Source: Yamagishiella unicocca (Eukaryota; Chlorophyta; Chlorophyceae; Chlamydomonadales; Volvocaceae). Taken from it: a stretch of 64,000 nt of DNA. The stretch is from assembly GCA_003116995.1 (NCBI GenBank), contig BDSL01000086.1, positions 124,001 to 188,000 on the forward strand, given 5' to 3'. How positions within the stretch are numbered: the first letter of the stretch is position 1; every line of letters starts with the position of its first letter. Below the pieces are notes generated by a model. That model was not told where the DNA came from. It searched no databases and worked only from the letters and a program-made list of their open reading frames with translations. Below, piece after piece: positions 61,967-64,000 of the stretch. A program made the position numbers and the translations under genes.

Positions 61967-63960
61967 CTACTGCAGCTGCACGTACGAGGCGGGAATAAGG
62001 CCCTGGCGGGCCGGGTCCGACACCACCCTCGCGCTGTACCAGCCGTCCACCTCGGCCCCGAGCACCTCCAGCTCCTCGCCCGCAGCCACCGACAACTCCC
62101 CCGCCATCTCCGCCGCGAACTCGTACAGCGCCAACGCCGACCCCGCCGCCGGTTCGGCTTCCGCCGCCGCCGGTTCCCCTTCCACCGCCTCCTGCTGCTG
62201 CGCTGCTGACGCCCACTCAGAGGAAGCGCCGTTGGCAGCCCCGGCGGCGCCGTACGGCGTCGCCACGTCGCTGGTGGACTGCTGCTGCCCGCTGGGTGCC
62301 TCCGCGGCTGCGGTGCCAGCGAATGTGCTGCTGCTGCTGGCGGCCGCGGCGGAGTCAAGGAGCGCCGATGTCTGCTGCTGCTGCTGCTGCCTGGCTGCAG
62401 CCGCGGCAGTCTTGGCTTCCGCCAGCACCGCGCCGAAGTCGTCAAAGCCTGTAGCAACAACACCGGCACAGCGGAATAGAAGTGAGGCTCCAGGGTAGTC
62501 CGCGGTTCTGGTTTCAAGCCAGCAGGGACAGCAATAGCGGGAGAGGCCGGGGACCAGAGCACTGGATCAGTCGTGGTGGATGCTTCGCCCCCTCACTGCA
62601 AGAGCCGCAAAACCGCGCGGGCGGCCGCCAGCACTGCAGCAGCCGGAGGCCTGCCCGCCTGCCCGCCAGCGGCACCTGCGAACCCCCCGACCGAAAACAA
62701 CCTCCTCCCCCCCAACCAGCCGTCTACCCACAGCCCCGCGCCACCCCCTTGCACCGCATTCCCTCCCCTGTCCCCTCCCCTGTCCCCTCCCCACCTCCGA
62801 AGCCGCCCTTCTTGCCGCCACCAGCGGCGCCGGCAGCAGACGCAGACGAGTTGTCATCGCCGTACATCCCGCCACCATACGCGCTGTTCCCGTACGTCCC
62901 GCCGCCGTATTGGTCACCACCGTACTGCGCCCCGTAGTTTCCGTAATAAGATCCATACGCGTTGTCGTTATTCCCTGCGTCGTACTCGGGATTCTCGTAC
63001 TGGTACGGGTAGTACTCCGAGCCGGCCGCCGCACCGCTGGCGCCGGCTGCCCCTCCGGCCCCCTGCTGGTTGCTGCTGCCGTAGCTGTAGCTGTAGGACG
63101 GCTGCAGCCCACCCCCCTCGCCCGCCTGCTGCCGGCCTGCGGGCGCAACACCACAGGGCCGCCAAGACGGAGACCAGGCAGTGGGCCCCTCTGCACACCC
63201 TCGGCGCAAGTCCACCTGTTCAACGCAGGGCTCCAAGGCACGGCGTGCAACGCGTCCCCACGTCTTGAGCCAGCCCACAGGCAGCAGCCCACCCCTGACT
63301 CCCAGGTCCCTTCCAGGAAGCGGCCCAGCGCCCCACCCGCCGTGCCGACCCCCCGTCACACACCCACTCCCAGCGCAGCCCCCAACACGCACCCGCGAAT
63401 GACGTCTGGTTGCTCAGGGCGCCCGCCGCCGACCCGCCTGCGAAGGAGCTGCCCGACGCCTGGGCCTGCAGCTGCTGCTGGTGGTTGCCCCGATGACCCT
63501 CCGCGCCGTGCTGCTCGTCCAGCAACTGAATGTACGACGCCGGCACGAGGCCCTGCTGCCCCCCTGCGTTCATCACCTGGAACCACTCGCCCAGGTCGTG
63601 CAGCACGCGGACCGAGTCGCCGGCGGTGACTGACACCTATTATGGAGAAAGGCGGTGGCGGCGGGGCGGTGTTGCAGCGGCGGCGGCGGATGTGGCAGGA
63701 GCAGCGGTTCAGTGGAGCAGCAGCAGCCGTGACGCGCGCAGTGCGGCCGCGAGCTGCGGCGGCAGCCCCCAGACGGTGAGGTCGGCGTGCGCGGGTCGAG
63801 GGGCAGGCCGCCCTTCCCGCCTTAGTAGCCCCGAGCCGTCCCCTGATGTACCACGAACGTTGGGTGAGCTGTGACCGACCCCCGGGTCGGGCCCCACTCA
63901 CCTCGCCCTCCGCCTCCCCGATGAAGGAGTACAGCACCACACCCGGCCGCGCCTCAGCCA
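61967..63960 (-). CDS. Protein with two SH3 domains and a Tyr/Gly-rich linker (5' end outside window)
   Basis: Four exons in phase: 63902-63960, 63393-63636, 62795-63136 and 61967-62448. The first opens with an acceptor (CTGCAG) in phase, so the gene starts beyond the right edge. SH3-1 spans the first two exons (VVLYSFIGEAEGE ... EWFQVMNAGGQQGLVPASYI). SH3-2 is at the very C-terminus (ALALYEFAAEMAGELSVAAG ... DGWYSARV ... GLIPASYVQLQ). Both keep the ALYDF-like, Trp and PxxY features needed to bind proline-rich ligands. Between them lie a Gln-rich part, a Tyr/Gly-rich segment of about 110 residues and FDDFGAVLAEAK. Such adaptors often serve endocytosis or actin regulation; I cannot assign a specific family. 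Confidence 0.85.
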
Positions 63961-64000
63961 CTGCAGCAGGGGGTGCGGAGGGGGGTCGAGTGGGCGGGAG

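Overview
The window is nuclear DNA from a GC-rich, intron-dense green alga, most likely a volvocine (Chlamydomonas/Gonium/Volvox group). The support is: short exons with GT-AG introns at high density; Ala/Gly/Gln-rich low-complexity protein segments; TGTAA motifs (the usual poly(A) signal of this group) downstream of several stops; many minisatellites inside introns; and plant-type genes such as a CDKC kinase with PITAIRE, an SnRK2-like kinase and a plastid-type alpha-amylase. Gene models were built by reading exons, splice sites and phase by hand. Each spliced model stays in frame across every junction except where noted.

Layout, left to right. 58-3503 (-): Gln/Gly-rich protein of unknown function, 3' end outside the window. 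4104-12030 (+): guanylate-binding-protein GTPase with a long coiled coil and SAP-like tail. 12900-12971 (+): tRNA-His(GTG). 13840-14290: fragment of a dispersed repeat with a second copy near 46740-47430. 14585-18249 (+): SnRK2-like kinase with a degenerate DFG motif. 18250-23189: mostly non-coding, holding a tRNA-derived SINE with perfect target-site duplications (20735-21317) and a possible low-GC orphan gene (21895-22430, -). 23190-28287 (-): 13-exon alpha-amylase with a transit-peptide-like N-terminus. 30521-32579 (+): gamma-SNAP. 32898-33698 (-): gluconokinase, convergent with gamma-SNAP. 35518-40120 (-): large acidic protein carrying three copies of an unrecognised repeat of about 45 residues. 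41166-45133 (-): CDKC-type cyclin-dependent kinase with a Gln/Gly-rich tail. 45518-46022 (+): mitochondrial BolA3-like protein, divergent from CDKC. 48587-55017 (+): very long TKL-type pseudokinase. 59279-61241 (+): CPSF6/CFIm68-like RRM protein. 61967-63960 (-): protein with two SH3 domains, 5' end outside the window.

The genes do not form a pathway cluster. They are ordinary unlinked eukaryotic loci: starch breakdown, gluconate entry to the pentose phosphate pathway, vesicle fusion, transcription elongation, mRNA 3' processing, Fe-S maturation and signalling. The unusual material is (i) two kinase-fold proteins that have lost catalytic motifs, (ii) the triple-repeat protein, (iii) the intact SINE, (iv) a short sequence family of about 40 bp found only in introns, and (v) unusually many intronic minisatellites, including a G-tract array in CDKC.
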